DNA from: JACDAN01 sp035711385
GTDB taxonomy: Bacteria > Actinomycetota > Thermoleophilia > Gaiellales > Gaiellaceae
Assembly (NCBI GenBank): GCA_035711385.1
Contig: DASTCG010000154.1
Coordinates: 1-32,240 of the forward strand
Reading direction: 5' to 3'
DNA: 32,240 nucleotides
Below are positions 7,616 to 14,951 of the stretch, piece after piece (within the stretch, counting starts at the first letter, position 1; the number at the start of each line of letters is the position of its first letter). Below the pieces are notes generated by a model that was given only the letters and a program-made list of their open reading frames with translations, was not told the DNA's origin and made no database searches. Both the position numbers and the translations under genes were made by a program.

Positions 7616-8476
7616 ATGACCCGAGAGGCAACCCAAGTCGAGGCGAGGAGGGTCGAGGTGCCCGGCGCCACGCTGTACGTCGAAGTCCGAGGCTCCGGCC
7701 CAGTCCTCCTCTGCATCACCGGCGGACCGACGGACGCCGGGATGTTCGACGATCTCGCCGAGCGACTGGCCGACCGGTACACCGTCGTCACCTACGACCA
7801 ACGAGGCCACTCGCGGAGCGCGCTCGCCGGCGAGCCGGAGGACATTCCCGTAGCGCTCCACGCGGACGACGCCGCCGCGGTCCTCGGAGCCGTCGGCGAC
7901 GCCCCGGCGTACGTGTACGGCTCGAGCGGCGGCGCAACGATCGGCCTCGACCTCGTCGCACGACACCCGAGCCTCGTCCGAACGGCCGTCGCGCACGAGC
8001 CGCCGATCATGGAGCTCCTGCCCGATGCGCCTGAATGGCGCGCCAAGTTCGCCGACATCTCCGAGACCTACCGCTCGGAGGGCGTCTTCCCCGCGATGGC
8101 GAAGTTCGGCGCCATGGTCGAGGAGGGAGGACCGAGGTACAGCGAGGAGATGCAGCAGACGCCTCCCACGCCCGAGGCCGAGGAGATGATGGGCCGGATG
8201 GCGGGGAACTTCGACCTGTTCCTCGCGCACGAGATCCGGCAGATCGGGGCCTACGTGCCCGACGTCGATGCGCTTCGGAACGTTCCGACGCGCATCGTCA
8301 GCGCAGCAGGCGACACGTCGGCCGACCAGGGCGCTCGTCGCGCGGCCATCGCGCTCGCCGAACGTCTGGGCATCGAGGTGACGTCCCTCCCGGGCGGCCA
8401 CGGCGGCTGGGGATCGGATCCGCAGGAGTTCGCCGAGCGGCTGCACGAGGCCCTTCAAGTTGAGGGCAACGCCTGA
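7616..8476 (+). CDS. Alpha/beta hydrolase
   Basis: A 286-residue alpha/beta-hydrolase. After VRGSGPVLLCITGGPTDAGM comes the strand YTVVTYDQRGHSRS. The nucleophile elbow YGSSGGATIG places the catalytic serine at S104, and the catalytic histidine is probably H262 in GGHGGWG. A perfect AGGAGG (7601-7606) lies 9 nt before the ATG at 7616, which settles the start. The substrate is unknown: esterases, haloperoxidase-like enzymes and lactonases look alike at this level. It follows the ECF sigma gene and may be one of its targets or partners. Confidence 0.88.
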   Translation: MTREATQVEARRVEVPGATLYVEVRGSGPVLLCITGGPTDAGMFDDLAERLADRYTVVTYDQRGHSRSALAGEPEDIPVALHADDAAAVLGAVGDAPAYVYGSSGGATIGLDLVARHPSLVRTAVAHEPPIMELLPDAPEWRAKFADISETYRSEGVFPAMAKFGAMVEEGGPRYSEEMQQTPPTPEAEEMMGRMAGNFDLFLAHEIRQIGAYVPDVDALRNVPTRIVSAAGDTSADQGARRAAIALAERLGIEVTSLPGGHGGWGSDPQEFAERLHEALQVEGNA

Positions 8477-8509
8477 TCCTGGGCAACCACTAGCCCTCCA
8501 CGAACCAGT

Positions 8510-8550
8510 GTGGAAAGACCGCATCCGGCGCCGTGCTTCCACCGATGCGG
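8510..8550 (+). other. Mutually exclusive hairpins in the hydrolase-ABC intergenic region
   Basis: In the 114-bp gap, GTGGAA (8510-8515) can pair with TTCCAC (8537-8542). Alternatively CCGCATC (8519-8525) can pair with GATGCGG (8544-8550). The two stems interlock and cannot form together as simple hairpins. A run of seven G then follows. This may be only the terminator of the hydrolase gene, or an attenuator for the ABC operon. Confidence 0.35.
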
Positions 8551-8590
8551 GGGGGCTCCCCCTGAGCGAGCATTGCCGTGAGGAGGGAGC

Positions 8591-9487
8591 GTGCCACCCG
8601 TCCTGTCGGCAATCGAGCTGACGAAGCGCTTCGGCGACATCACTGCCGTGAGCGAGCTCTCCTTCGAGCTCGAGGCAGGCAGCGTGACCGGCTTCCTCGG
8701 CCCGAACGGGGCCGGCAAGACGACGACGATGCGGCTGCTGCTCGGGCTCGCCGAGCCCACCCGCGGCCGCGCCCTCGTCTTCGGCCGCCCGTTCGCCGAG
8801 CTCGACAGTCCCGGGGCTCGTGTCGGCGCCGTGCTCGAGGCCGCCGACCTCCATCCAGGGCGCACGGGACGCGACCACCTCCGTGTCCTCGCGCCCGTCG
8901 CTCACGTGCCGCCGAGCCGTATCGACGAGGTGCTGGCGCTGGTCGACCTGCAGGGGGCAGCCGACCGTCGAGTGAAAGGCTATTCGCTCGGCATGCGCCA
9001 GCGCCTCGGCCTCGCGGCCGCGCTCCTCGGCGATCCCGAGCTGCTCATTCTCGACGAGCCCGCCAACGGGCTCGATCCGGAAGGGGTGCGCTGGCTGCGC
9101 GACTTCCTGCGTGCATTCGCCGCGGAGGGCAGGACCGTCTTCGTCTCCAGCCACCTGCTGGCCGAGGTCGCGCAAACGGTCGACCAGGTCGTGATCATCA
9201 ACCGGGGCCGGCTAGTGGTCGAGGCGCCGCTCGCCGAGCTCACCGCCCGCCTCGCCGGAACCGTTCGCGTCGAATCGGCGAGGCCCGACGTTCTCGAGGC
9301 CGCGCTGCGTCGCACCGGCGTCGCCGCAACCGAAAGGCTGAACGGCACGCTTCGTGTCCACGGCGTGGCGGCCGATCGGATCGGAGAAATCGCACTGGCG
9401 GCGAACGTCGCGCTGAGCCAGGTGGTCACGGAGTCGTCGTCGCTCGAGGACGTGTTCCTCGAGCTCACCGCGGAGCCGCGGACATGA
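8591..9487 (+). CDS. ABC transporter ATP-binding protein (ABC-2 exporter type)
   Basis: A 298-residue ATPase from a GTG start with AGGAGG 4 nt upstream (8581-8586). Walker A is GPNGAGKTT (about residue 37). The signature motif is the degenerate YSLGMRQRL (about 131), common in drug/antibiotic exporters of the NatA/DrrA type. Walker B is LLILDEPANGLDPEG, and the switch His lies in VFVSSHLLAEV. The C-terminal 80 residues form the usual variable domain of this subfamily. Its stop overlaps the permease start by 4 nt (ATGA), so the two proteins are made together. The substrate is unknown. Confidence 0.93.
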   Translation: MPPVLSAIELTKRFGDITAVSELSFELEAGSVTGFLGPNGAGKTTTMRLLLGLAEPTRGRALVFGRPFAELDSPGARVGAVLEAADLHPGRTGRDHLRVLAPVAHVPPSRIDEVLALVDLQGAADRRVKGYSLGMRQRLGLAAALLGDPELLILDEPANGLDPEGVRWLRDFLRAFAAEGRTVFVSSHLLAEVAQTVDQVVIINRGRLVVEAPLAELTARLAGTVRVESARPDVLEAALRRTGVAATERLNGTLRVHGVAADRIGEIALAANVALSQVVTESSSLEDVFLELTAEPRT

Positions 9488-10218
9488 CCGAGCAGCTGCG
9501 CTCGGAGCTGCGCAAGCTGCGCACTACCCGAACGGTGCCGGTGTTGCTGCTCGTCGCGGTCGCCCTCGCGCTGCTCGGGGCGTTCGCCGAGGGGCTGTCG
9601 CCGACGCTCGGGGAACTGGCGAAGGAGGACCAGCAGCGCCTGCTCATCGGCGGCGCGGCGACGAACGCCGCGTTGCTGGCGGTGTTCGTCGGCCTGCTCG
9701 CCGTCACGGGCGAGTTCCGGTACGGGACGATCCGCGTGACGCTGCTCTTCGAGCCCCGCCGCCGTCTCGTCCTTGTGGCGAAGCTCGCCGCCGCCGCGCT
9801 CGCGGGCATCGTCTTTGCCGTCGTCTGCGTGGCGGTCGCCTTCGGCGCCGGTCTTTCGATTCTCGCCGCGCGCGACGTCGGCGTCGCGCTGACGCGCACT
9901 CACACGCTGGTGCTCGTGTTCGGGCCCGTCGCCACGAGCGCACTCAGCGCGATGCTGGGAGTCACGGTCGGAGCACTGATCCGAAACCAGGTCGGCGCCA
10001 TCGTCGCTCTCTCCGTCTACTCCCTCGCGGTCGACGCATTGCTCTTCGCGACCGTCCCGTCCCTCGGCCGCTATCTGCCCGGGCAGGCAGGGAACGCGCT
10101 CTCCGGGCTCCCGGATGCAGAGCTGCTCTCGCCGGGGCTCGGCGCTGCGGTGGCGGTGGCGTGGACGCTCGTCTTCATCGCCATGGCCACGCTGCGGATG
10201 GACCGCAGCGACATCTAG
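9484..10218 (+). CDS. ABC-2 type transporter permease
   Basis: A 244-residue membrane protein with about six hydrophobic segments. It begins MTEQLRSELRKLRTTRTVPV, a basic amphipathic start typical of ABC-2 permeases, followed by the first helix. The cytoplasmic segment GEFRYGTIRVTLLFEPRRRL, between the second and third helices, is the conserved G-E-[FY]-R-x-G-T-[IL] motif of NatB-like permeases. The ATG at 9484 overlaps the ATPase stop. Together they form a minimal two-component exporter, one permease presumably acting as a homodimer. Confidence 0.9.
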   Translation: MTEQLRSELRKLRTTRTVPVLLLVAVALALLGAFAEGLSPTLGELAKEDQQRLLIGGAATNAALLAVFVGLLAVTGEFRYGTIRVTLLFEPRRRLVLVAKLAAAALAGIVFAVVCVAVAFGAGLSILAARDVGVALTRTHTLVLVFGPVATSALSAMLGVTVGALIRNQVGAIVALSVYSLAVDALLFATVPSLGRYLPGQAGNALSGLPDAELLSPGLGAAVAVAWTLVFIAMATLRMDRSDI

Positions 10219-10244
10219 TTACGCATCGGGAGAAGGAGACACAA

Positions 10245-10559
10245 ATGATTCTGACCACCGGAATGGCCGTCGAGGGTCGGCCCGTGAAGGAGTACCTCGA
10301 CGTCGTCACCTCGCAGGCGATCATGGGCGTCCATCTCGGCCGCGACCTCAAGGCGTTCGGCCGCAGCATCGTGGGCGGCCGATCGGGCGCCTACGAGGAG
10401 GAGTTCGCGAAGGCGGTCCGCGAGGCGAAGGACGAGCTGCGGGCAGCAGCCGAGGCACTCGACGCAGACGCGGTCATCGCCACCTCCCTCGACTACGAGG
10501 AAGTTGGCGACGAGATGCTCATGGTCGCGGCCACCGGAACCGCAGTGAAGCTCGTGTAG
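10245..10559 (+). CDS. YbjQ family (DUF74) putative heavy-metal-binding protein
   Basis: A 104-residue protein starting MILTTGMAVEGRPVKEYLDV with VTSQAIMGVHLGRDLKAFG after it. It ends in the DADAVIATSLDYEEVGDEML strand and a short hydrophobic tail. This matches the UPF0145/YbjQ family, pentameric proteins of undefined function annotated as heavy-metal-binding. AGAAGGAG (10231-10238) sets the ATG at 10245. It lies 26 nt after the permease and may belong to the same transcript. Confidence 0.85.
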   Translation: MILTTGMAVEGRPVKEYLDVVTSQAIMGVHLGRDLKAFGRSIVGGRSGAYEEEFAKAVREAKDELRAAAEALDADAVIATSLDYEEVGDEMLMVAATGTAVKLV

Positions 10560-10576
10560 GACCAGGGACCGCGAAC

Positions 10577-10897
10577 CTAGCCTCGCCCGGACCTCCGAGG
10601 ACCCCCCGAGTGGCCCGGCCTCTCGCGCAACCCGCGGCGCCGGAGATACTTGTCGATCTCCCGACGCTCCCAGTCGACGCCGAACAGCCCTCCGATCCCG
10701 AGCAGCACGATTCCCGTGATCGCAACGACGATGCCCGTGCCGAGCATGGGCCAGTAGAACCACGTGGAGCTGCTGTCGTCACGCATGTCGATGACGAACC
10801 ACATCAGGCTCAGGGCGAGCCAGACCGCCACGACCGTGTAGAGGATCCGCTTGCGGCGGACATACCGACGAGCCTCCTCCCGGGCCTCGTTCATCAT
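10577..10897 (-). CDS. Small 2TM-domain membrane protein
   Basis: A 106-residue protein with a charged N-terminus (EAREEARRYVRRKRIL), two membrane helices (about residues 20-38 and 50-72) and a C-terminal VDWERREIDKYLRRRG helix. This is the 2TM domain layout (an N-terminal helix of A-R-x-R-V-x-x-[KR]-R-x-[FL]-Y type), also seen fused to histidine kinases. The function is unknown. GGAGG precedes the first of two adjacent ATG codons. It is convergent with the YbjQ gene. Confidence 0.7.
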   Translation of the reverse strand: MMNEAREEARRYVRRKRILYTVVAVWLALSLMWFVIDMRDDSSSTWFYWPMLGTGIVVAITGIVLLGIGGLFGVDWERREIDKYLRRRGLRERPGHSGGPRRSGRG

Positions 10898-10922
10898 TGT
10901 TCCTCCAGCTCTCCCGCTACTT

Positions 10923-10941
10923 CGGTCCTACCTAGGGACCG
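10923..10941 (-). terminator. Hairpin downstream of pilC
   Basis: CGGTCC (10923-10928) pairs with GGACCG (10936-10941) with a 7-nt loop, and flanking CTTCGG/CCGAAG can offer an alternative outer pairing. It lies between the pilC stop and the 2TM gene and would end the T4P transcript. There is no T-run. Confidence 0.4.
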
Positions 10942-10989
10942 GCCGAAGGCCACGAACTCATCGCGGCGCGCCAGACCGAGACGCTCTTG

Positions 10990-12201
10990 CTACTTGACGA
11001 GCGAGAGCATCTTGAACATCGGCAGGTACATCGAGATGATGATCACGCCGACCATCAGGCCCACGCCGATCATCATCAGCGGCTCGATGATCGAGGTCAG
11101 CGACTGGATAGCGGAGTCGACCTCGTCCTCGTAGAAGTCCGCGACCTTGCCGAGCATCTTCTCGAGCTCTCCGGTCTCCTCACCGATCTTGACCATGTGC
11201 GAGACCATGGGCGGGAAGACGGCGTTCTCCGACAGCGGCGTCGCGATCGGGATCCCTTCGTGCACCCGTGCGCGCACGTCGGCGAGGGCCTCCTCGACGA
11301 CCCAGTTGCCCGAAGTCTGGCCGGTGATCTCGAGCGCCTTGATGATGTCGACGCCGGCCGCGATCAGCGTCGAGAGCGTCCGCGAGAACCGGGCGAGCGT
11401 GATCTTGAGGACGGTCTGGCCGATCCGCATCGGGATCTTCAGCTTGACCCGGTCCCAGACCCTGCGCCCCTGCTCGGTGCGCTTCGCCTTCCTGATCCCG
11501 AAGCCGACGGCGGCGAGCACCGGGAAGACGATGTACCAGTTGCCGCGGAGGAAGTCGGAGAAGTTGACCACCCACGCGGTCAGCGTCGGCAGCTCGCCGC
11601 CGAGCTGGTCGAAGATGTTCACGAAGACCGGGACGAGGAACATCAGCATCCCGATCAGGACGAGGGTCGCGAAGATCAGGACCATCGTCGGATAGATCAT
11701 CGCGCCCTTGACGCGGCGCTTGATCTTCGTCTCCTTCTCGATCTGGAAAGCAACGCGGTCGAGCACCTGATCGAGGATTCCGGCTGCCTCGCCCGCCTCG
11801 ACCATCGCGATGTACAGGCGGCTGAAGACCTTCGGGTGGCGGGCCATCGCCTGCGAGAGGAGGAGCCCGCCCTCGACGTCGGCTCGGAGCTCGCGGACGA
11901 TCGCCGAGAGGTACTTGTCCTCCGTCTGCTCCTCGAGGATCACGAGGGCTCCGACGACCGAGAGCCCGGCGTCGATCATGGTCGCGAACTGCCGCGAGAA
12001 GATCTGCAGGGACTTCGGCTTGATCTTCTTGAAGACGGTGGCGACGCTCTGCTCCCCGCTCGCGGGGAGCTCGACGAGGTTCTGCGCGAGCAGGCCGCGG
12101 ACGCGCAGCTGCTCGCGCGCGGCGTCGCGGTCGGGCGCGTGGATGTGCCCGCTGAGCTCGAAACCCTCCGCGTTGATCGCGCTGTAGCCGTAGGCCGCCA
12201 T
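10990..12201 (-). CDS. pilC: Type IV pilus inner-membrane platform protein PilC
   Basis: A 403-residue T2SS-F family protein. It has an N-terminal domain (MAAYGYSAINAEGFELSGHI) and two repeated GspF modules of about 120 residues. Each module carries an F-x-R-[QT]-[FL]-x-T-[ML]-x-x-[AG]-G pattern (FSRQFATMIDAGLSVVGAL and FSRTLSTLIAAGVDIIKAL). Membrane helices sit at about 170-200, 215-235 and 375-395. PilC is the platform on which PilB and PilT act to insert or extract pilins. It is the last T4P gene on this strand. Its own sigma-28-like promoter overlaps the stop codon of the preceding pilin gene, and the ATG is only 9 nt from the -10 box. Confidence 0.95.
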   Translation of the reverse strand: MAAYGYSAINAEGFELSGHIHAPDRDAAREQLRVRGLLAQNLVELPASGEQSVATVFKKIKPKSLQIFSRQFATMIDAGLSVVGALVILEEQTEDKYLSAIVRELRADVEGGLLLSQAMARHPKVFSRLYIAMVEAGEAAGILDQVLDRVAFQIEKETKIKRRVKGAMIYPTMVLIFATLVLIGMLMFLVPVFVNIFDQLGGELPTLTAWVVNFSDFLRGNWYIVFPVLAAVGFGIRKAKRTEQGRRVWDRVKLKIPMRIGQTVLKITLARFSRTLSTLIAAGVDIIKALEITGQTSGNWVVEEALADVRARVHEGIPIATPLSENAVFPPMVSHMVKIGEETGELEKMLGKVADFYEDEVDSAIQSLTSIIEPLMMIGVGLMVGVIIISMYLPMFKMLSLVK

Positions 12202-12210
12202 ACCGAGTCG

Positions 12211-12238
12211 CTATCGGCTCCCGCTCTGCCGGCCCTTA
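12211..12238 (-). promoter_or_regulatory. Sigma-28-type promoter of pilC
   Basis: On the minus strand: TAAGG (12234-12238), 15 bp, GCCGATAG (12211-12218), then 9 nt to the pilC ATG. The -35 block includes the TAA stop of the upstream pilin gene. One mismatch to TAAAG. Confidence 0.65.
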
Positions 12239-12754
12239 GCCGGTGGACTGGTCGAAGCTCGACGCCTGGCGGACGAAGACCCGGGCCTGGTCGGCCTCGT
12301 CGCGGACGACGACGGTGACGAGCTTCACGTCGCGCCCGCCCGTCGGGGTCGACGTCCTGATGTAGGTGTTGAGCCGGTAGAGCTTCCCGTCCGCGCCGGT
12401 CACCTGGCGGCTCGCGTTGCACTCGTCCGGATAAGGCGGCCCCGAGCAGGTGGGCGCCGTGATCTGCGTCGAGCAGCCGCCGCAGGTGTAGGCCGGATCG
12501 GTCATGTACGGCGCCGTCCCGGGGATCGTCGCCGAGGCCAGGCGGATCGAGTCGTACTTGATCGCCCGGTAGAGCTCCATCTGCTGGTCGGCGAGGACGG
12601 AGGCGGTCGTCACCCTGCTCGCCCGGTTCAACGTGATGATCCCGGCATTGAACGAGGCCACGATCGCGAGGATCCCGATGTTCAGGATCACCATCGCCAT
12701 CAGGAGCTCGATCAGGCCGAAGCCGTCCTGGTCCGCGCGCAGCCGCTTCCGCAC
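12236..12754 (-). CDS. PilV-like minor pilin
   Basis: A 172-residue prepilin from a GTG start. The leader (V/M)RKRLRADQDG ends at the prepilin peptidase site G|FGLIE with the conserved Glu at +5, followed by the hydrophobic helix LLMAMVILNIGILAIVASF. The N-terminal LMAMVILNIG pattern is typical of PilV/GspI-type minor pilins. The globular part holds several cysteines (TCGGC, PTC, DEC), suggesting disulfides. It probably belongs to the initiation complex primed at the pilus tip. A perfect sigma-28-like promoter ends 7 nt before the GTG, so no Shine-Dalgarno sequence is possible if that start point is used. Confidence 0.85.
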   Translation of the reverse strand: MRKRLRADQDGFGLIELLMAMVILNIGILAIVASFNAGIITLNRASRVTTASVLADQQMELYRAIKYDSIRLASATIPGTAPYMTDPAYTCGGCSTQITAPTCSGPPYPDECNASRQVTGADGKLYRLNTYIRTSTPTGGRDVKLVTVVVRDEADQARVFVRQASSFDQSTG

Positions 12755-12761
12755 GGGAGCG

Positions 12762-12789
12762 TTATCGGCACCGAGAGCGACGGGCTTTA
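12762..12789 (-). promoter_or_regulatory. Sigma-28-type promoter of the pilV-like gene (exact consensus)
   Basis: TAAAG (12785-12789), 15 bp, GCCGATAA (12762-12769), then 7 nt to the GTG start. Both blocks match the FliA/WhiG consensus exactly. The TAA within the -35 block is the stop codon of the preceding gene. Confidence 0.8.
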
Positions 12790-13494
12790 TCGCACGTAGC
12801 GAAGGACGTACGTGGTTCCGTCGGCCGTGTTCATGAGCGTCACGGGCTTCCCGCCCTTCTTCAGGCTGATCGTCGGGGCGCCGCTCGCGTAGCCGCCTCC
12901 GACGATGCCGACCCTGGCCGTCCCGCCTTTGAGGGATACGAGCTTGAAGACCGGGTCGTCCTGCGGAAACGAGCCGCCGACCGCGACGACGCTCTCGCTC
13001 CCGTTGACGGCGATCGTCGCCGCCGTCGCCTTCGGCTGGGACGCCTTTCGAGCGGACTTGGAGCTCCGAGCGCCGCTGGCCGGCTTCTCGGCCCTGGTGG
13101 TGCTCTGAACCGGAACGCTCCCGTCTGTCGACTGCCCGACGGGCGAGGCTTCGATCTGCGGAACGAACGGATCCTTGCTCTGGAACCGGTCGAACGAGAC
13201 CAGCTGTCCGTCCGCCGGCGCCGGCGCTCGGTCCGAGTCGACGAGCGAGGCGCTCCCGGTGGCGCCGGGGGCGGGGGCGGCCGGAGGGGTCGCGCCGGGC
13301 GTTGCCGGCGGCGTCGTCGCGGCCGGCGGCGGAGGCGATGCTGCCGGCTCCGACGCGGTCTTCGAGCTCCCGCCAAAGATCCCGAGGATCGTCGGGGCCT
13401 GAAAGATCAGCACGCCGACGAGCACGAGCCCGAGCACGCCCGCGACGATCTTCTGGCGCTTCGCCTTGGCCCTGGGGTCGAAGGGCTTCGCCAT
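12787..13494 (-). CDS. PilP-position pilus assembly protein
   Basis: A 235-residue protein: short cytoplasmic N-terminus (MAKPFDPRAKAKRQK), one membrane helix (IVAGVLGLVLVGVLIFQAP), a long Pro/Ala/Thr-rich linker (about 45-80), then a compact C-terminal domain after FQSKDPFVPQ. The segment SFDRFQSKDPFVPQ and the final beta-rich part (FKLVSLKGGTARVGIVGGGY, ISLKKGGKPVTLMN) resemble the KDPF element and beta-sandwich of PilP/GspC-like proteins. In diderms PilP links PilNO to the PilQ secretin; no secretin is present here, so it would contact another outer structure or the cell wall. It starts 2 nt after the pilO stop. The assignment rests mainly on gene order. Confidence 0.65.
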   Translation of the reverse strand: MAKPFDPRAKAKRQKIVAGVLGLVLVGVLIFQAPTILGIFGGSSKTASEPAASPPPPAATTPPATPGATPPAAPAPGATGSASLVDSDRAPAPADGQLVSFDRFQSKDPFVPQIEASPVGQSTDGSVPVQSTTRAEKPASGARSSKSARKASQPKATAATIAVNGSESVVAVGGSFPQDDPVFKLVSLKGGTARVGIVGGGYASGAPTISLKKGGKPVTLMNTADGTTYVLRYVR

Positions 13495-13496
13495 CG

Positions 13497-14180
13497 TTAT
13501 GCCGCTCCCGCGGCTGGGGCGGCGGCCGGCGGCTGCTGGCTCTGGGCCGGAGGCGGCGTTGCGGGCGGCGGCGTCGCCGGAGGTGTGGTCGTCGGCGGCG
13601 TGGTCGTCGTCCCGGTGCCGTAGACATACGCGTCGACCCCGAGCGTCGCCTTGATCTGCGGGAAGCCCTTCTCGCCCTCCACGAAGCTGAGGGTCCGAAC
13701 GGTGAAGAGCCGCCCGGTCGCCTGCAGGCGGCCTCCGTGCACGGACACGAGCGTGCGCAGCCGGTACAGGAAGTCCGAGAGCTCGTAGAAGTTCCCTTCG
13801 AAGATCAGGTCGATGGGCTGGCGGAGGTAGCCGCCCGCGTCGGCCGTGTCGCCGGGCGTGATCGAGTCGAACTGGATGCCGGTCTCGCGAGCGATCCGGT
13901 TCAGCTCGAGCAGCACGCCCGGCATGTCGGCCTTGCTCGGCATCGCCTTCGTGACCCGGAAGAGGTCGGCCACCCTGATCGGCTCCGGCTTCGGCGCCGA
14001 GCGCACGGCGAGCCGCCGTGTCTGGATCTCCGTCTGGACCGCCTGGATCTGCTGGGCGAGATCCGCGCTCTCGGAGCGCTTCGGGGAGATCAGCAGGAAG
14101 TAGCCGAGCGCGCCTGCGACGAGCAGCACGACGACCACGAGGGCGATCGCCGCCGGCTTGGGGATCCGCTGCTTGCTCAC
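13497..14180 (-). CDS. pilO: Type IV pilus alignment protein PilO
   Basis: A 227-residue protein with one membrane helix (AIALVVVVLLVAGALGYFLL), then a coiled coil (SESADLAQQIQAVQTEIQTR). A ferredoxin-like PilO domain follows: MPGVLLELNRIARETGIQFD, DLIFEGNFYELSDFLYRLRT and LTVRTL-like strands. The C-terminal 45 residues are a low-complexity Thr/Pro/Ala tail. The GTG start at 14178-14180 overlaps the pilN stop as GTGA. With PilN it forms the periplasmic-side dimer that aligns PilC and the pilus; PilM binds PilN from the cytoplasm. Confidence 0.88.
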   Translation of the reverse strand: MSKQRIPKPAAIALVVVVLLVAGALGYFLLISPKRSESADLAQQIQAVQTEIQTRRLAVRSAPKPEPIRVADLFRVTKAMPSKADMPGVLLELNRIARETGIQFDSITPGDTADAGGYLRQPIDLIFEGNFYELSDFLYRLRTLVSVHGGRLQATGRLFTVRTLSFVEGEKGFPQIKATLGVDAYVYGTGTTTTPPTTTPPATPPPATPPPAQSQQPPAAAPAAGAA

Positions 14181-14785
14181 GAGGCCCCCTGCGCCTTCAG
14201 CGCGGCGCTGATCGTGAACTTCACGATCGGCCGCTTGCCGAGGGAATCGACGGCGCTCGAGCCGAGCTTGACGTTCTCGAGGTGCGGGATTACCGCGAGG
14301 CGCGCCAGCAGCCGCGCGACGCCGTCGTGGGAGTACGTATAGCCGGTGATCGCGAAGCCGCCCTTCGGCGTCGTCGGCGCCTGCCCCGGCGGCGGCGGGG
14401 TCTGGGCTGCGTCGTCCGGCCCGTTCGTGCTCATCGTCTCGAGCCAGACGTCGTCCGGGACGACGAGCGAGACCTCGCGCAGGACGCGGTCCCAGGCGAT
14501 CCGCTTCGCGAGCGCCTGCCCGAGGACGGCCGTCCGCGCGTCCTTCTCGGCCACAAGGGTGGTCTGCGAGGCGTCCGGCGCCGCCGGCGGGGGAATGGCG
14601 GCCAGCTCCGCCCTGCGGGCGTCGAGCTCGCCCTGCCTGTCGGAGACGCCCGAGCTCGCCATCAGGAACCAGCCGCACAGCACCGCGGTGAGGAGGACGG
14701 CTCCGAGGACGGCCGTCAACGACACCGCGCCGGGCTGACGCCTGCCGCGACCTTCGTCCTTCGGGAGGAGGTTGACGGCGCGCAT
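14177..14785 (-). CDS. pilN: Type IV pilus assembly protein PilN
   Basis: A 202-residue protein starting MRAVNLLPKDE. The NLLP motif right at the N-terminus is the conserved peptide that docks into PilM. A membrane helix follows (LTAVLGAVLLTAVLCGWFLM), then a coiled coil (DRQGELDARRAELAAI) and the fimbrial assembly domain (ALAKRIAWDRVLREVSLVVP, VWLETMST, then the GYTYSHDGVARLLARLAVIP segment). GGAGG is placed correctly before the ATG. A 166-bp structured gap separates it from pilM, unusual within this otherwise tight operon. Confidence 0.9.
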   Translation of the reverse strand: MRAVNLLPKDEGRGRRQPGAVSLTAVLGAVLLTAVLCGWFLMASSGVSDRQGELDARRAELAAIPPPAAPDASQTTLVAEKDARTAVLGQALAKRIAWDRVLREVSLVVPDDVWLETMSTNGPDDAAQTPPPPGQAPTTPKGGFAITGYTYSHDGVARLLARLAVIPHLENVKLGSSAVDSLGKRPIVKFTISAALKAQGAS

Positions 14786-14787
14786 CA

Positions 14788-14949
14788 GTGCCCCCTCCGG
14801 TGATGTGCCCCCGCTTCCGGGGGTCGATGACGAAGCCAGGCAAGGACGCAGGGAGCCTCGATGCTGAAGAGCATCGGGGCGACTGAGGACGCGGCGTGGC
14901 GCCCGTCAGCGGCCGCCGGAAGTGTTGGGCTCATTGCCGGAGGGGGCAC
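14788..14949 (-). other. Structured pilM-pilN intergenic element closed by a 13-bp inverted repeat
   Basis: GTGCCCCCTCCGG (14788-14800) and CCGGAGGGGGCAC (14937-14949) are perfect inverted repeats 136 bp apart that span almost the whole gap. Inside are a GATGCT/AGCATC hairpin with a 4-nt loop (14860-14875) and a CCCCCG/CGGGGG-type hairpin (about 14809-14824). As RNA this would be a branched structure closed by a long stem, and its 3' arm contains GGAGGGGG, the ribosome site of pilN. A 29-codon open frame ending at the pilN ATG can also be read, but its codon use is unconvincing. It does not match the GEMM (c-di-GMP-I) or ydaO consensus that I can recall. Confidence 0.5.
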
Positions 14950-14951
14950 CA

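Noticed and set aside
6461..9175. A 904-codon minus-strand frame across the sigma factor, hydrolase and ABC genes
   Set aside because: It is antisense to three recognisable plus-strand genes and has no domain-like sequence.
14785..14875. A 29-codon open frame ending at the pilN start (TGATG overlap)
   Set aside because: Its third-position composition is unlike neighbouring genes, it has no ribosome site, and the bases are better explained by the hairpins.
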